Part shown: positions 35,128-43,932 of the stretch, piece after piece | How positions within the stretch are numbered: the first letter of the stretch is position 1 | Layout of the letters: each line of letters opens with the position of its first letter | Assembly (NCBI GenBank): GCA_002319915.1 | Contig: DCFQ01000103.1 | Location: 1 to 64,000 of the forward strand | Source: Bacteroidales bacterium UBA1800 | GTDB lineage: Bacteria > Bacteroidota > Bacteroidia > Bacteroidales > VadinHA17 | Direction: 5' to 3' | DNA length: 64,000 bases | Translations under genes and position numbers: made by a program | The notes under the pieces: generated by a model | Told to the model about the DNA's origin: nothing | Databases searched by the model: none | Seen by the model: the letters and a program-made list of their open reading frames with translations, nothing else

Positions 35128-36558
35128 TCAGAATGATCCCAGGGTGAGAATGTTGCTTTTGATAATATCGGTCAGGAAAGGTGGCTGGTAAAAGCATAAT
35201 ATCACTACCAGCCCCAGCAGGATGAACTGGGAGACGGTCTCCACCGCCCTCACGGAGGTCACCTGGGGCTGGTCAGGTATCGAACGGGGATCCGAAAAAA
35301 CTATGTGCATGGTCCGGGTGGTCATAGCGTAAATAACGAAACAAAGGAGGAAGAAAGTGATGATAAGGACAGCCCAGTTGCTGCCGGTAACCATTGCCCT
35401 GAATATCATTATTTCGCTGATGAACAGCCCTGAGGGCGGAATTCCCAGGATGCAGATAACCCCTGTTATGAGCACGAGTGATCCGGCCGGATAGAGCGCC
35501 ATATACCTGCCGCAATCATCGAGCTTGAATGTGTGCAGGACCCGTGACAGCTGCCCCATCTGGTAGAAAAGGCTCGACTTTATCAGTGAGTGGAGGACAA
35601 TTATCAGGAATGCAGCGTAATAGCCTTCCCCGCCGATCCCGGTGGCGATCGCGACAAGACCCATGTTCTCAAGGCTCGAATAGGCAAGCATTCGCTTCAG
35701 ATGCTTCGCTTTCAGCATGTATCCAGCTGCAATAAGCAGGGAAAGGATGCCTGCCAGGATGAGCACATTATTCATGAAGCTGCGGATGGGCGAGGAGGCA
35801 AAAAGTGAATAGACCCTGAAGATCGACAGGAACCCAACGTTCATCAGTGTGGTCGAGATCAGTGCGCTCACGGGAGGAGGTGAAACCGAGTGTGCATCAA
35901 TGGTCACCGTGTGCATCGGAAAGAGCCCCATTTTTGTACTGAATCCGACCAGGACAAAAAGGAACGCGATCTTCAGATAGAGGGGGTTTGCCTTGTCTAT
36001 TATGACCGACAGATTCTCAAATGTCAGGTTTGCAGCATCGCCCCGGCCGTAGATGAAACCGAGGAAAAGGATCCCAAGGTATGCAAGGGCAATGCCGGTG
36101 GAACAGATGAAAACATATTTCCAGGTCGCCTCCAGGGCCATTTCGGTCCGGTCGTGATAGATAAGTGCAGCAACAGCAAGAGTGGTGGCTTCGACAAAGA
36201 TCCAGAGGACCGTCATTCCATTTGCCAGGTACGCTCCCGACATGAAAGTCATCAGCAGGATCAGGGAAGCATGGTAAATGTTGTATTTCCTGATGTCATC
36301 CTTCGCCGTATATACAAATCCATGGTAAAACGTAGGGATGGTGAGAAGTGAAAGGATCGCGAGGAGAAGCACGCCCGAGCTGCTGAAGGTGAAATAGATG
36401 AGTTCGGTGGAATTCAGATTCATCCAGGAATGGATGGTGAGCCCGATATGGATCAGGGCATAAAGCAGTGATATAAGCCTGGTTACCAGCTTATTCCTGA
36501 AAAGGAAAACTGAAAGGCTCAATAGAAATGCCGAAGAAAAGAAAATCAAAACTGCCAT
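35128..36558 (-). CDS. HyfF/NuoN-like proton-translocating membrane subunit
   Basis: A 476-aa, roughly 14-helix antiporter-like subunit. It has the conserved broken-helix region TVTIDAHSVSPPPVSALIST (about 219-238) and the lysine-bearing helices expected of the NuoL/M/N family, such as AAGYMLKAKHLKRMLAYSS. In hydrogenase-4 systems HyfF performs this role. The proton path looks intact at this resolution. It is followed by the large-subunit gene with a gap of 6 bp and preceded by the HyfE-like gene with 3 bp, so translation is tightly coupled. Confidence 0.9.
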   Translation of the reverse strand: MAVLIFFSSAFLLSLSVFLFRNKLVTRLISLLYALIHIGLTIHSWMNLNSTELIYFTFSSSGVLLLAILSLLTIPTFYHGFVYTAKDDIRKYNIYHASLILLMTFMSGAYLANGMTVLWIFVEATTLAVAALIYHDRTEMALEATWKYVFICSTGIALAYLGILFLGFIYGRGDAANLTFENLSVIIDKANPLYLKIAFLFVLVGFSTKMGLFPMHTVTIDAHSVSPPPVSALISTTLMNVGFLSIFRVYSLFASSPIRSFMNNVLILAGILSLLIAAGYMLKAKHLKRMLAYSSLENMGLVAIATGIGGEGYYAAFLIIVLHSLIKSSLFYQMGQLSRVLHTFKLDDCGRYMALYPAGSLVLITGVICILGIPPSGLFISEIMIFRAMVTGSNWAVLIITFFLLCFVIYAMTTRTMHIVFSDPRSIPDQPQVTSVRAVETVSQFILLGLVVILCFYQPPFLTDIIKSNILTLGSF

Positions 36559-36561
36559 CCC

Positions 36562-37176
36562 TCAGTCTTTTAGCATTGTAAGTTCGTTGGTATGTGGCTT
36601 GAGACGCAATCCAAAAAAGCCCAGGATAAGAACCCCCACGAATATGTCGAGCAGGATCCCGATGTTTATCAGCGCCGGCATCCTGCTGCCTATTGCAAGG
36701 GAGAACATGAACACGGCATTTTCCACGATCAGAAAGCCTATCAGGTGCGAAATGATCAGCTTATGGGTAATTATCAGGAGCAGCCCCGTCAATAACGTGT
36801 AGAGTGCGACGGCCATGTAAATGACGTTGATATACTGGTTGATCATTGCGCCCGCGAGAATGACGCTCACAAGCAGCGACAGGATGGAGAGAAGCAGAAG
36901 GTAAAATCCCGGCGTTGCCTGCCGGTGTACCTTGGAGACCCCGGAACGGCTGATAATCCTGGAAAGAAGATAAGGAATGAGCAGTGTTTTAATTATAAGT
37001 GTTTCCGTCACGATGAACAGCAGGTTAACAGTATTTATCTCATTCAGCTCGAAAACTGCTATTCCGCACAGCAGCAAACCCTGTATTGCAAGCAGCCTGA
37101 TATATATTATCAGCCTTTCTGCCGCGGCGAAATAAACCAAAGTAACCGAAAATAAAACTATAAGATAGTTAACCAT
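36562..37176 (-). CDS. HyfE-like (NuoK-type) membrane subunit
   Basis: A 204-aa protein with about seven helices; the C-terminal half resembles NuoK/HyfE (LIGFLIVENAVFMFSLAIGSRMPALINIG, with the conserved glutamate in the ENA segment). In HyfE, this part supplies one antiporter-like carboxylate of the proton channel. It lies 6 bp after the HyfC-like gene and 3 bp before the HyfF-like gene. The length is close to the E. coli HyfE (about 216 aa). Confidence 0.85.
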   Translation of the reverse strand: MVNYLIVLFSVTLVYFAAAERLIIYIRLLAIQGLLLCGIAVFELNEINTVNLLFIVTETLIIKTLLIPYLLSRIISRSGVSKVHRQATPGFYLLLLSILSLLVSVILAGAMINQYINVIYMAVALYTLLTGLLLIITHKLIISHLIGFLIVENAVFMFSLAIGSRMPALINIGILLDIFVGVLILGFFGLRLKPHTNELTMLKD

Positions 37177-37182
37177 TGAAAA

Positions 37183-38097
37183 TCAGACTGTTAATTTATT
37201 TGTAAGTATAAGGACGATCACAAATGAGATCCAGGCAATCGCTGATATAGTGAGCAGATACTTCGGGTTCTTGTTCATTTTATTCCTGGCCCTGAATGAT
37301 TCAAGCAGGCCGATGGCAACTGCAAACAGCAGCTGTACGGCAAGGAACAATATGACATGAAGGAAAATATTCCATCCGGAGGGAACGATAATATTATACA
37401 TCAGGGAGCCGTAAACTGCAAATTTCAGGTAGGATGTGATATGGATCAGGGCTTTGTCGAAGCCGCTGTTATCCAGGATCATTACCTCGTGGATCATGGT
37501 GAGCTCAAGATGTGTCCTGGGATCATCCACAGGGACACGACTGTTCTCTACCATGGCGATCTGGGTAAACAGGAAAATACCGATTATGCTGAATATCAGC
37601 ACATAATCATTTCCGGTGAGGAAGAAGTGATTGAAAATGCCTGAAAAAGAGGTGTGACCGGTGAACATGGCAAAAGTAGCCATCAGGATGAAAAAGGCAG
37701 GTTCAATGAGCATTGAGAAGAATGCTTCCCGGTTGGCTCCCATTCCTTCAAAGCTGCTGCCTGTGTCGAGAGCGGCAATTATAGAGAAGAACTTCCCGAG
37801 CCCGATAAGGTACGCGAAAAAGATAAAGTCGCCTCCGAATGAGATCAGCGATCGCTGGTTTGCGAACGGAAGCAGCAGTGAAGCGCATACCAGGGTTGAC
37901 AATGCAATTACCGGCGCGATCTGGAAGATAATGCCTGTCGTCCCGCTGAATACGCTGCCTTTCCTCAGGAGGACAGCAATATCCTTCAGCGGCTGGAAAA
38001 TCCCAGGCCCCTTGCGTCCCGATGCAATACTTTTTGTCCGCAGGATGATCCCGGGGAAAAACAGTGCCGATATGAATATCAGAATAACTCCCGGCAT
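37183..38097 (-). CDS. HyfC/NuoH-like membrane subunit
   Basis: A 304-aa, eight-helix protein of the NuoH/HyfC/HycD family, which forms the link between the peripheral arm and the membrane arm. The segment ENSRVPVDDPRTHLELTMIHE (about 190-210) is the family hallmark, including the acidic loop that faces the quinone or catalytic site. FQPLKDIAVLLRKGSV near the N-terminus matches the usual start. It sits 1 bp after the HyfB-like gene. Confidence 0.93.
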   Translation of the reverse strand: MPGVILIFISALFFPGIILRTKSIASGRKGPGIFQPLKDIAVLLRKGSVFSGTTGIIFQIAPVIALSTLVCASLLLPFANQRSLISFGGDFIFFAYLIGLGKFFSIIAALDTGSSFEGMGANREAFFSMLIEPAFFILMATFAMFTGHTSFSGIFNHFFLTGNDYVLIFSIIGIFLFTQIAMVENSRVPVDDPRTHLELTMIHEVMILDNSGFDKALIHITSYLKFAVYGSLMYNIIVPSGWNIFLHVILFLAVQLLFAVAIGLLESFRARNKMNKNPKYLLTISAIAWISFVIVLILTNKLTV

Positions 38098-38098
38098 C

Positions 38099-40093
38099 TC
38101 AGATCAGTTTGAGGCAGGTTAATAAAAAGATCACCAGCATGAAGATGAAGGCGTATAATATATAGTGGCGGATCTGCCCCGTCTGCATGACAGCAATTTT
38201 CTTAAGCAGGGCCGAGATCCAATCGACCGGGATATCGATCAGGATCTTCTTCAGAATATCTTCGCTGCGCGATTTGAAGGCCCGTTTCCCGGGAAATATT
38301 TCTTCTTCCCCTATCTCCTTCATTACCTTCCTGGTCTGAAGCAATGGTTTTGCAAGGTGATTATAGTTATACGAATATGAAGTGGCTGTATACTGCTGCC
38401 TGGCATTGACGGCAGTGTACCCGCATCCCCATGTCGGGCCGGTCGTGACCATGCGGCTCTTCAGGTGATAGCGCCTGTAAACCAGCAATGCAACGGTGAT
38501 CAGGACAAAAATGCCCCCGAGCAGGCTTATCCCGGCAAGGTTTGTGAGGTAACCACTCCCCGCAAGGTCGGTACCCGGCAGGTTGAATGAGACTCTTACG
38601 GTCTCAAAAAGAGGTTTTACGACCAGGAATGATCCAAACCCGATCAGCAGGATAAAGAAGAGGGTCAGTAACTGCGGAACGAGCATCGATCTGCTGACCT
38701 CTCCTGCCGATTCCGCTTCCCCTGTGCGAGGCTGGCCTAGGAACACTATGCCGAAGGCTTTTGTAAAGCAGAAAATTGCCAGCCCTCCGATCAGCACAAG
38801 GCCCGTGATCACCAACAGGAACATAATCGAGTGGATAAGGTCAGCTGATGGGAGGCTGGTAAATATGCCGGCATAGATCAGGTACTCCGAGATAAAGCCG
38901 TTAAATGGCGGCAAGCCGCAAATAGCAAGCGAGCCGATAAGAAAGAGGCCGGCGGTATATGGCATCTTCTTCATCAGGCCCCCGAGCTTTTCTATATTCC
39001 GGGTATGGGTGACTGTGTATACCGATCCGGCATTGAAAAACAGCATCGACTTGAAAAGGGAATGGTTCATGACATGCAGAAGACCGCCGCCAAATCCGAG
39101 GAGGCTCAGCACCGTATTCCCCGTTGAAAGGCCGATAACCCCGAGCCCGAGGCCTATCCCTATAATTCCAATATTCTCGATGCTGTGGTATGCAAGCAGC
39201 CTTTTGATGTCGTGCTGCATTATCGCCATCATCACTCCGAAAAGTCCTGAGATGACCGAAACGGCAAGGATGAAAATGCCGGTGATCAGCAGGTCGCTTT
39301 GCAGTGCGGCGAGGACCCTGATTATCCCGTATATTCCCATTTTTATCATTACTCCCGACATCACTCCGGAAACATGTGACGGGGCTGCGGGATGGGCATC
39401 AGGAAGCCACGTGTGCAAGGGGATGAACCCGGCCTTTATCCCGAACCCTGCAAAGAACAGGAGAAAGAGCGGAAAATTTGGATTTCCGGAGAAATAATCC
39501 TTCAACGCATCAAAGCTCATCTGGCCGGTGTACCTGCTTACCAGGAGGAACCCTGTCAGGATGAAAAACATTCCGGCATGCATCTGGATGAGGTAATTGA
39601 TGCCGGTCTTCAGGATCACCCTTTCTTCCGCCTCGAAGATGACCAGGAGAAATGACGATACAGCCATCAGCTCCCAGGCGATCAGGAAGAAAAGTCCGTC
39701 GCGGATTGTAACCACGAAGATCATGGAAAGGTAGAGCCACAGATATGAGAAATAATGAATCGAAAAGCGAAGCGCATTTTTCTCATGATAGTACGGCTTC
39801 AGGTATCCTTTAGCGTAAAGGAATCCGACAAGTGACGTGATGTTGATGACAAGAATGAAGAATGCTGAGAGCCTGTCGATCACAAGGGGGAAGCTCCTTT
39901 GAAGCAGCGGGATTGCGATCCTGATGTCATCTGCCCCGGAATCCTGCACGTACAGGAGGATGGCCCAGTATGTGGTCGCGGCAATTCCTGCCCCGAGTAT
40001 TGCAAGGGTGAAATAATATTTAAGGGATTTCGGGATGAAAAATACCCCGAATGATAAAATAACAGAGATCAGAAGAATATATGTCAAGACCAT
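38099..40093 (-). CDS. HyfB/NuoL-like proton-translocating membrane subunit
   Basis: A 664-aa polytopic subunit of the NuoL/MrpA type and the first gene of the six-gene operon. It shows the conserved WELMAVSSFLLVIFEAEE (about 140-157), HTWLPDAHPAAPSHVSGVMSG (helix 7 region) and LLAYHSIENIGIIGIGLG (helix 8 region). The family's conserved lysines and histidines on these helices are present. The C-terminal 100 residues, with GPTWGCGYTAVNARQQYTATS, are typical of HyfB. Its promoter may be the TACTTTTG at 40218-40225. Confidence 0.92.
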   Translation of the reverse strand: MVLTYILLISVILSFGVFFIPKSLKYYFTLAILGAGIAATTYWAILLYVQDSGADDIRIAIPLLQRSFPLVIDRLSAFFILVINITSLVGFLYAKGYLKPYYHEKNALRFSIHYFSYLWLYLSMIFVVTIRDGLFFLIAWELMAVSSFLLVIFEAEERVILKTGINYLIQMHAGMFFILTGFLLVSRYTGQMSFDALKDYFSGNPNFPLFLLFFAGFGIKAGFIPLHTWLPDAHPAAPSHVSGVMSGVMIKMGIYGIIRVLAALQSDLLITGIFILAVSVISGLFGVMMAIMQHDIKRLLAYHSIENIGIIGIGLGLGVIGLSTGNTVLSLLGFGGGLLHVMNHSLFKSMLFFNAGSVYTVTHTRNIEKLGGLMKKMPYTAGLFLIGSLAICGLPPFNGFISEYLIYAGIFTSLPSADLIHSIMFLLVITGLVLIGGLAIFCFTKAFGIVFLGQPRTGEAESAGEVSRSMLVPQLLTLFFILLIGFGSFLVVKPLFETVRVSFNLPGTDLAGSGYLTNLAGISLLGGIFVLITVALLVYRRYHLKSRMVTTGPTWGCGYTAVNARQQYTATSYSYNYNHLAKPLLQTRKVMKEIGEEEIFPGKRAFKSRSEDILKKILIDIPVDWISALLKKIAVMQTGQIRHYILYAFIFMLVIFLLTCLKLI

Positions 40094-40217
40094 GCCGGTA
40101 TGAAAAATACTTTAAGATACGACTGACAATATTTTCCAGGGCTTTTAAGCCCCTGCTGCCAGGTTTCGATTCAGGATGGTTTTATTGAATGAGAGAGACC
40201 ATCGGTTTTTTCGAGCC

Positions 40218-40225
40218 CAAAAGTA
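40218..40225 (-). promoter_or_regulatory. Possible -7 element for the Ehr-like operon
   Basis: The minus strand reads TACTTTTG (TAnnTTTG), 125 bp upstream of the HyfB-like ATG; no -33 TTTG is at the right distance. The leader contains a GC-rich hairpin (GGGCTT at 40139-40144 and AAGCCC at 40147-40152). The 250-bp gap has no gene. Confidence 0.3.
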
Positions 40226-40343
40226 TAAAAATATCCGTTAGTTTTTATTCAATGCAAAATATCATCTGTTTGTTCTCCCAAGGACAAATGAAATGTTACG
40301 GTTAAACCAATTTCTTTAATTTTACGGAGCGGATTAAGGAATT

Positions 40344-41114
40344 ATGGAATTATCACGATCTGAACTTAAGGAGTTTCTGGATGAAAAGGTCGAGCTGTTT
40401 AACCGGCCTGCCTTCATTGAATCTGATCCTGTCAGTATTCCGCATCGTTATTCTGGCAAAGGCGATATTGAAATAGCTGGCTTTCTTGCAGCCACAATCG
40501 CCTGGGGAAACCGCAAGATGATCCTGAAAAGCTCGGCAAGGATGATGGAGATCCTTGAGGACTCACCTTTTGAATTCATAGTGAATTCGAGTGATTGCGA
40601 ACTGGATCAGGCCATTCGATTTGTTCACAGGACTTTCAATTTAGCTGATCTTTCATATTTTTTGAAAGCTCTCCGGCACATATACAGGAATGAGGGGGGG
40701 CTTGAGACAATTTTTGGGATCCATAAGACTTCCGATTCTCTCCAGCCTGCAATTCATGAATTGCATAACATATTCTTTGAGCTGCCGCATGAAAAAAGGA
40801 CCGAAAGGCATGTTTCAGATCCGTTCAAGGGGTCGGCAGCGAAAAAGATCAATATGTTCCTGAGGTGGATGGTCCGCAAGGACAATAAAGGAGTGGATTT
40901 CGGGATCTGGGATTCAATATCTCCTGCGATTTTATCATGCCCGCTGGATGTTCACTCGGGAAATGTCGCAAGAAAGCTCGGATTGCTTAACCGGAAACAA
41001 AATGATGCAAAAGCGGTCAGGGAGCTGGATGAAGTTCTGCGCAGCCTTGACAGAGAGGACCCTGTAAGGTACGATTTTGCACTGTTTGGACTGGGTGCCC
41101 TGGAAAGGTTTTAA
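40344..41114 (+). CDS. TIGR02757 family protein
   Basis: A 256-aa soluble protein of the TIGR02757 family, found across Bacteroidota and some other anaerobes and of unknown function. Visible family features are LKEFLDEKVELFNRP at the N-terminus, FLAATIAWGNRKMILKSSARM (about 47-67), and DVHSGNVARKLGLLNRKQND (about 208-227). HhH-type DNA glycosylase resemblance has been suggested for this kind of helical protein, but I see no catalytic motif to confirm it. It is not clearly in an operon; the next gene starts 72 bp downstream. Confidence 0.9.
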   Translation: MELSRSELKEFLDEKVELFNRPAFIESDPVSIPHRYSGKGDIEIAGFLAATIAWGNRKMILKSSARMMEILEDSPFEFIVNSSDCELDQAIRFVHRTFNLADLSYFLKALRHIYRNEGGLETIFGIHKTSDSLQPAIHELHNIFFELPHEKRTERHVSDPFKGSAAKKINMFLRWMVRKDNKGVDFGIWDSISPAILSCPLDVHSGNVARKLGLLNRKQNDAKAVRELDEVLRSLDREDPVRYDFALFGLGALERF

Positions 41115-41186
41115 CAGACGGCCCCCGCAACGCCCCCGGTCTGGTATTGATACGCTGATCAGAAATGACTAAACAATAACCAAAAA

Positions 41187-43922
41187 ATGACAAGGGAATC
41201 ATTCAGATCATTCATCGGGGCATTTTGTCTTTCGGTACTGCTTGGCGGGGTACCGGGAAAATTATTCTCTCAGTCAAGGGAAATAAAAATTGAAATCGAC
41301 GGCTCGGAGAAGTACCAGACTATGGATGGATTCGGGGTGAATATCAACCCTGCATGGTGGTATGACGGGGCCTATACCGATGCTGCCATCGTGCAGCCGG
41401 CTATAGATCTTCTTATCGATTCGCTGGGGGCGTCAGTCTTCAGGGTTGTCATTGAGGAGATCGACTGGGAGGCTGTAAATGACGATAATGATCCGGATCA
41501 TTTTAACTGGGACTATTACAATAAAATATTCTCAGGCATAAGGTTTAAAGGTATATGGAATACCCTTCATTACCTTAACAAAAGGGGCGTTACAGACAGG
41601 ATGTGCATCAGCTTCATGGGGGCGCCTCCGTCTGCGCCGCCGCTCTCGAAGCCTGATCAGCACCTCAGCTGGATGGGCGATAAACCATATTCCATCAGGG
41701 AGAATATGGAAGAAGAGCTGGCTGAAACTGAAGCAGCATTCCTGTACTACATGCGGAATACCGAGAAGATAAGCTTCAGTCTCGTATCCCCCATGAATGA
41801 AACAGACATTATATCGATGACAAGAAATGCCGAGCACCCTGACGGAATCGCAGAAGGACCGGATGTCCCTGATGCCGCACAGTGGGTGAGAATAATGCAT
41901 AAGCTGGCATTAAAGCTTGACAAGATCGGAATGAACAATATCAGGTTCGTGGCCCCCGATGCCGGGGGAGAAAAGCTCTTTTCGGAGGTTATTGATGAAA
42001 TGGCAAAGGACCAGTACCTGATGGGGAAGATCGTCAGCTGGGGTGTTCATTGTTATGGCAATGATGCGCGTTCATACTTTGACAGGATAAGGATGTCTCC
42101 TTACCCGGTTAAGCCTTACTGGATAACTGAGACTGCACGCATCAGCCATCTCTTCGGGCAGCTCGACGATAATGCCACATCGTATATTTTCTGGGATGGC
42201 TATGACTGCGTTTACCAGCATGGGAGGAGAAATGGATACGGAAGCGTCCCTCCTAATGACTGGGTCTTTTGGTTCCCCGGGGAGGGCAAGCCCCTGGTTG
42301 AATATATCCCTTCATCCCAAAGCTGGAAGCCGCGAAAGACTTTCTGGCAATATGCACAGGTCATGAAATTTGTCAGGCCCGGTTCGGTGCGTATCCGGGT
42401 TACCGGACAGGACAGCACTTTTTCAGCTTATGCCTTCTGCAATCCCGACGGAAGCATGGCCATTACAGGTCTGAACACCGGGATCAGGCCTGTCGAACTG
42501 ACCGGAGTCCTGCAAAACCTGCCTGCCCTCGGAAATATGAAGCTTGTCTATACGGATTCTGTCTCCGATATGAAAACGGGAGCGGCAGTCACTTTCCAGG
42601 GAAAAAGCTTCAAAGCTTCCGTACCCGCCGGATCTGTTTTTACAATTACCGGATATTCGGATAAGCTGCCCGCAGCAATTGGTGCAATAAGGCCTGAACC
42701 ATCAGGCTGGTATGCCGGGGATATACATGTACACCGCAATTGCGGAGAAGGAACACCGGTGCTTGCGGAGAATGAATTTGTTCCCATGATGGAACCAAAT
42801 GACCTGGCTGTGATATCAGTGCTGGCCGATATGGGAGACGGGGAGGTAAAGTACAGCCAGGCCGATCTTCCGAAAATAAACGGGAAGGATGCGATACAAT
42901 CAAAACCCGGACATATCGTGCACTGGGATGCTGAATGGCATTTTGATCCCTTTGGAACTACTTTTGAGCATAAGGCCCTCGGAGGCCACATCGTTCTCCT
43001 TGGCCTGAATGAAGCTCACACTATATGGGATGAATCGGCTTACAAGGTTGCAGAATGGGGGAAGAAACAGGATGCCATTACAGGCTTCTGCCATCTCCAG
43101 TACCTGAATGATTCAATTCAGAATAACCTCGATTGCTGCATACCAGTCGACTATCCTGTGGAGACAGCACTCGGGACAATTGACTTTCTTTCCGAGGATG
43201 TCTGGCTCAATGATGCCGCAATCAATGCATACTATAAGATCCTTAACTGTGGATTCCGGCCCGGCTTGGCAGCAGGGACAGATTTCCCGTGCAACAACAG
43301 CAGGCCATTCGGATCACTTCTTACATACGTTCAGGTTATAGACCAGCCCATGACTTACAGGAAATGGATCGAAGGCATCAGGGCCGGAAGGACAGTCGTT
43401 TCGACAAATGGCCATGCTGAATTCCTTGAACTTCGCGTGAACGGGTCCGCATCACCCGGGGATGAGATAAAATTGGGCAAACGGGGAGTTGTTTCAGCCA
43501 ATGTTACCTGGACGACGGCGAAAGAGCTTTCAGGGAAGATCGAAATTGTGTGCAACGGCAAGGTTGTTGCATCAGTAGATGGCACGTCCGGACCCGGTGA
43601 GCCGGTGCATTTCAGTAGCCCGATCAGGATCAGTGAAAGCAGTTGGATCTGTGCAAGAAGAATGGATGCAAACGGTCACCGGACCCACACAGCCCCGGTT
43701 TACATCTCATGCAAGGGAAAACCTGTGAGGGCAAGTGAATCAGACGCCAGGTACTTTGAAGCCTGGATTGATAATATCCTTAAGAACATCGGACCGGGAG
43801 GACCCTGGAGTATCTATTTCACCCACGACCTGGAAACCGTAAGAGCAAGGTATCTGAAGGCCAAAGATATATACGAGAGTATAGCTGCAGAGGCGGCAAA
43901 AACAAATAAAAACAATAACTGA
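41187..43922 (+). CDS. GH30-like glycoside hydrolase fused to CehA/McbA PHP domain
   Basis: A 911-aa exported protein with two enzymes joined. Signal peptide about 1-29. Residues about 32-340 look like a clan-A (beta/alpha)8 hydrolase of GH30 type: YQTMDGFGVNINP near the start, the acid/base E205 in PMNETD, and the nucleophile E315 in WITETARIS. A beta-sandwich follows (about 385-495). From D512 a PHP-type metallohydrolase of the CehA/McbA group begins: GDIHVHRN (H514, H516), GFCHLQYL and AAGTDFP, with likely metal ligands in each. The substrate is not predictable. The next gene begins 10 bp downstream. Confidence 0.85.
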   Translation: MTRESFRSFIGAFCLSVLLGGVPGKLFSQSREIKIEIDGSEKYQTMDGFGVNINPAWWYDGAYTDAAIVQPAIDLLIDSLGASVFRVVIEEIDWEAVNDDNDPDHFNWDYYNKIFSGIRFKGIWNTLHYLNKRGVTDRMCISFMGAPPSAPPLSKPDQHLSWMGDKPYSIRENMEEELAETEAAFLYYMRNTEKISFSLVSPMNETDIISMTRNAEHPDGIAEGPDVPDAAQWVRIMHKLALKLDKIGMNNIRFVAPDAGGEKLFSEVIDEMAKDQYLMGKIVSWGVHCYGNDARSYFDRIRMSPYPVKPYWITETARISHLFGQLDDNATSYIFWDGYDCVYQHGRRNGYGSVPPNDWVFWFPGEGKPLVEYIPSSQSWKPRKTFWQYAQVMKFVRPGSVRIRVTGQDSTFSAYAFCNPDGSMAITGLNTGIRPVELTGVLQNLPALGNMKLVYTDSVSDMKTGAAVTFQGKSFKASVPAGSVFTITGYSDKLPAAIGAIRPEPSGWYAGDIHVHRNCGEGTPVLAENEFVPMMEPNDLAVISVLADMGDGEVKYSQADLPKINGKDAIQSKPGHIVHWDAEWHFDPFGTTFEHKALGGHIVLLGLNEAHTIWDESAYKVAEWGKKQDAITGFCHLQYLNDSIQNNLDCCIPVDYPVETALGTIDFLSEDVWLNDAAINAYYKILNCGFRPGLAAGTDFPCNNSRPFGSLLTYVQVIDQPMTYRKWIEGIRAGRTVVSTNGHAEFLELRVNGSASPGDEIKLGKRGVVSANVTWTTAKELSGKIEIVCNGKVVASVDGTSGPGEPVHFSSPIRISESSWICARRMDANGHRTHTAPVYISCKGKPVRASESDARYFEAWIDNILKNIGPGGPWSIYFTHDLETVRARYLKAKDIYESIAAEAAKTNKNNN

Positions 43923-43932
43923 TATATACGGC

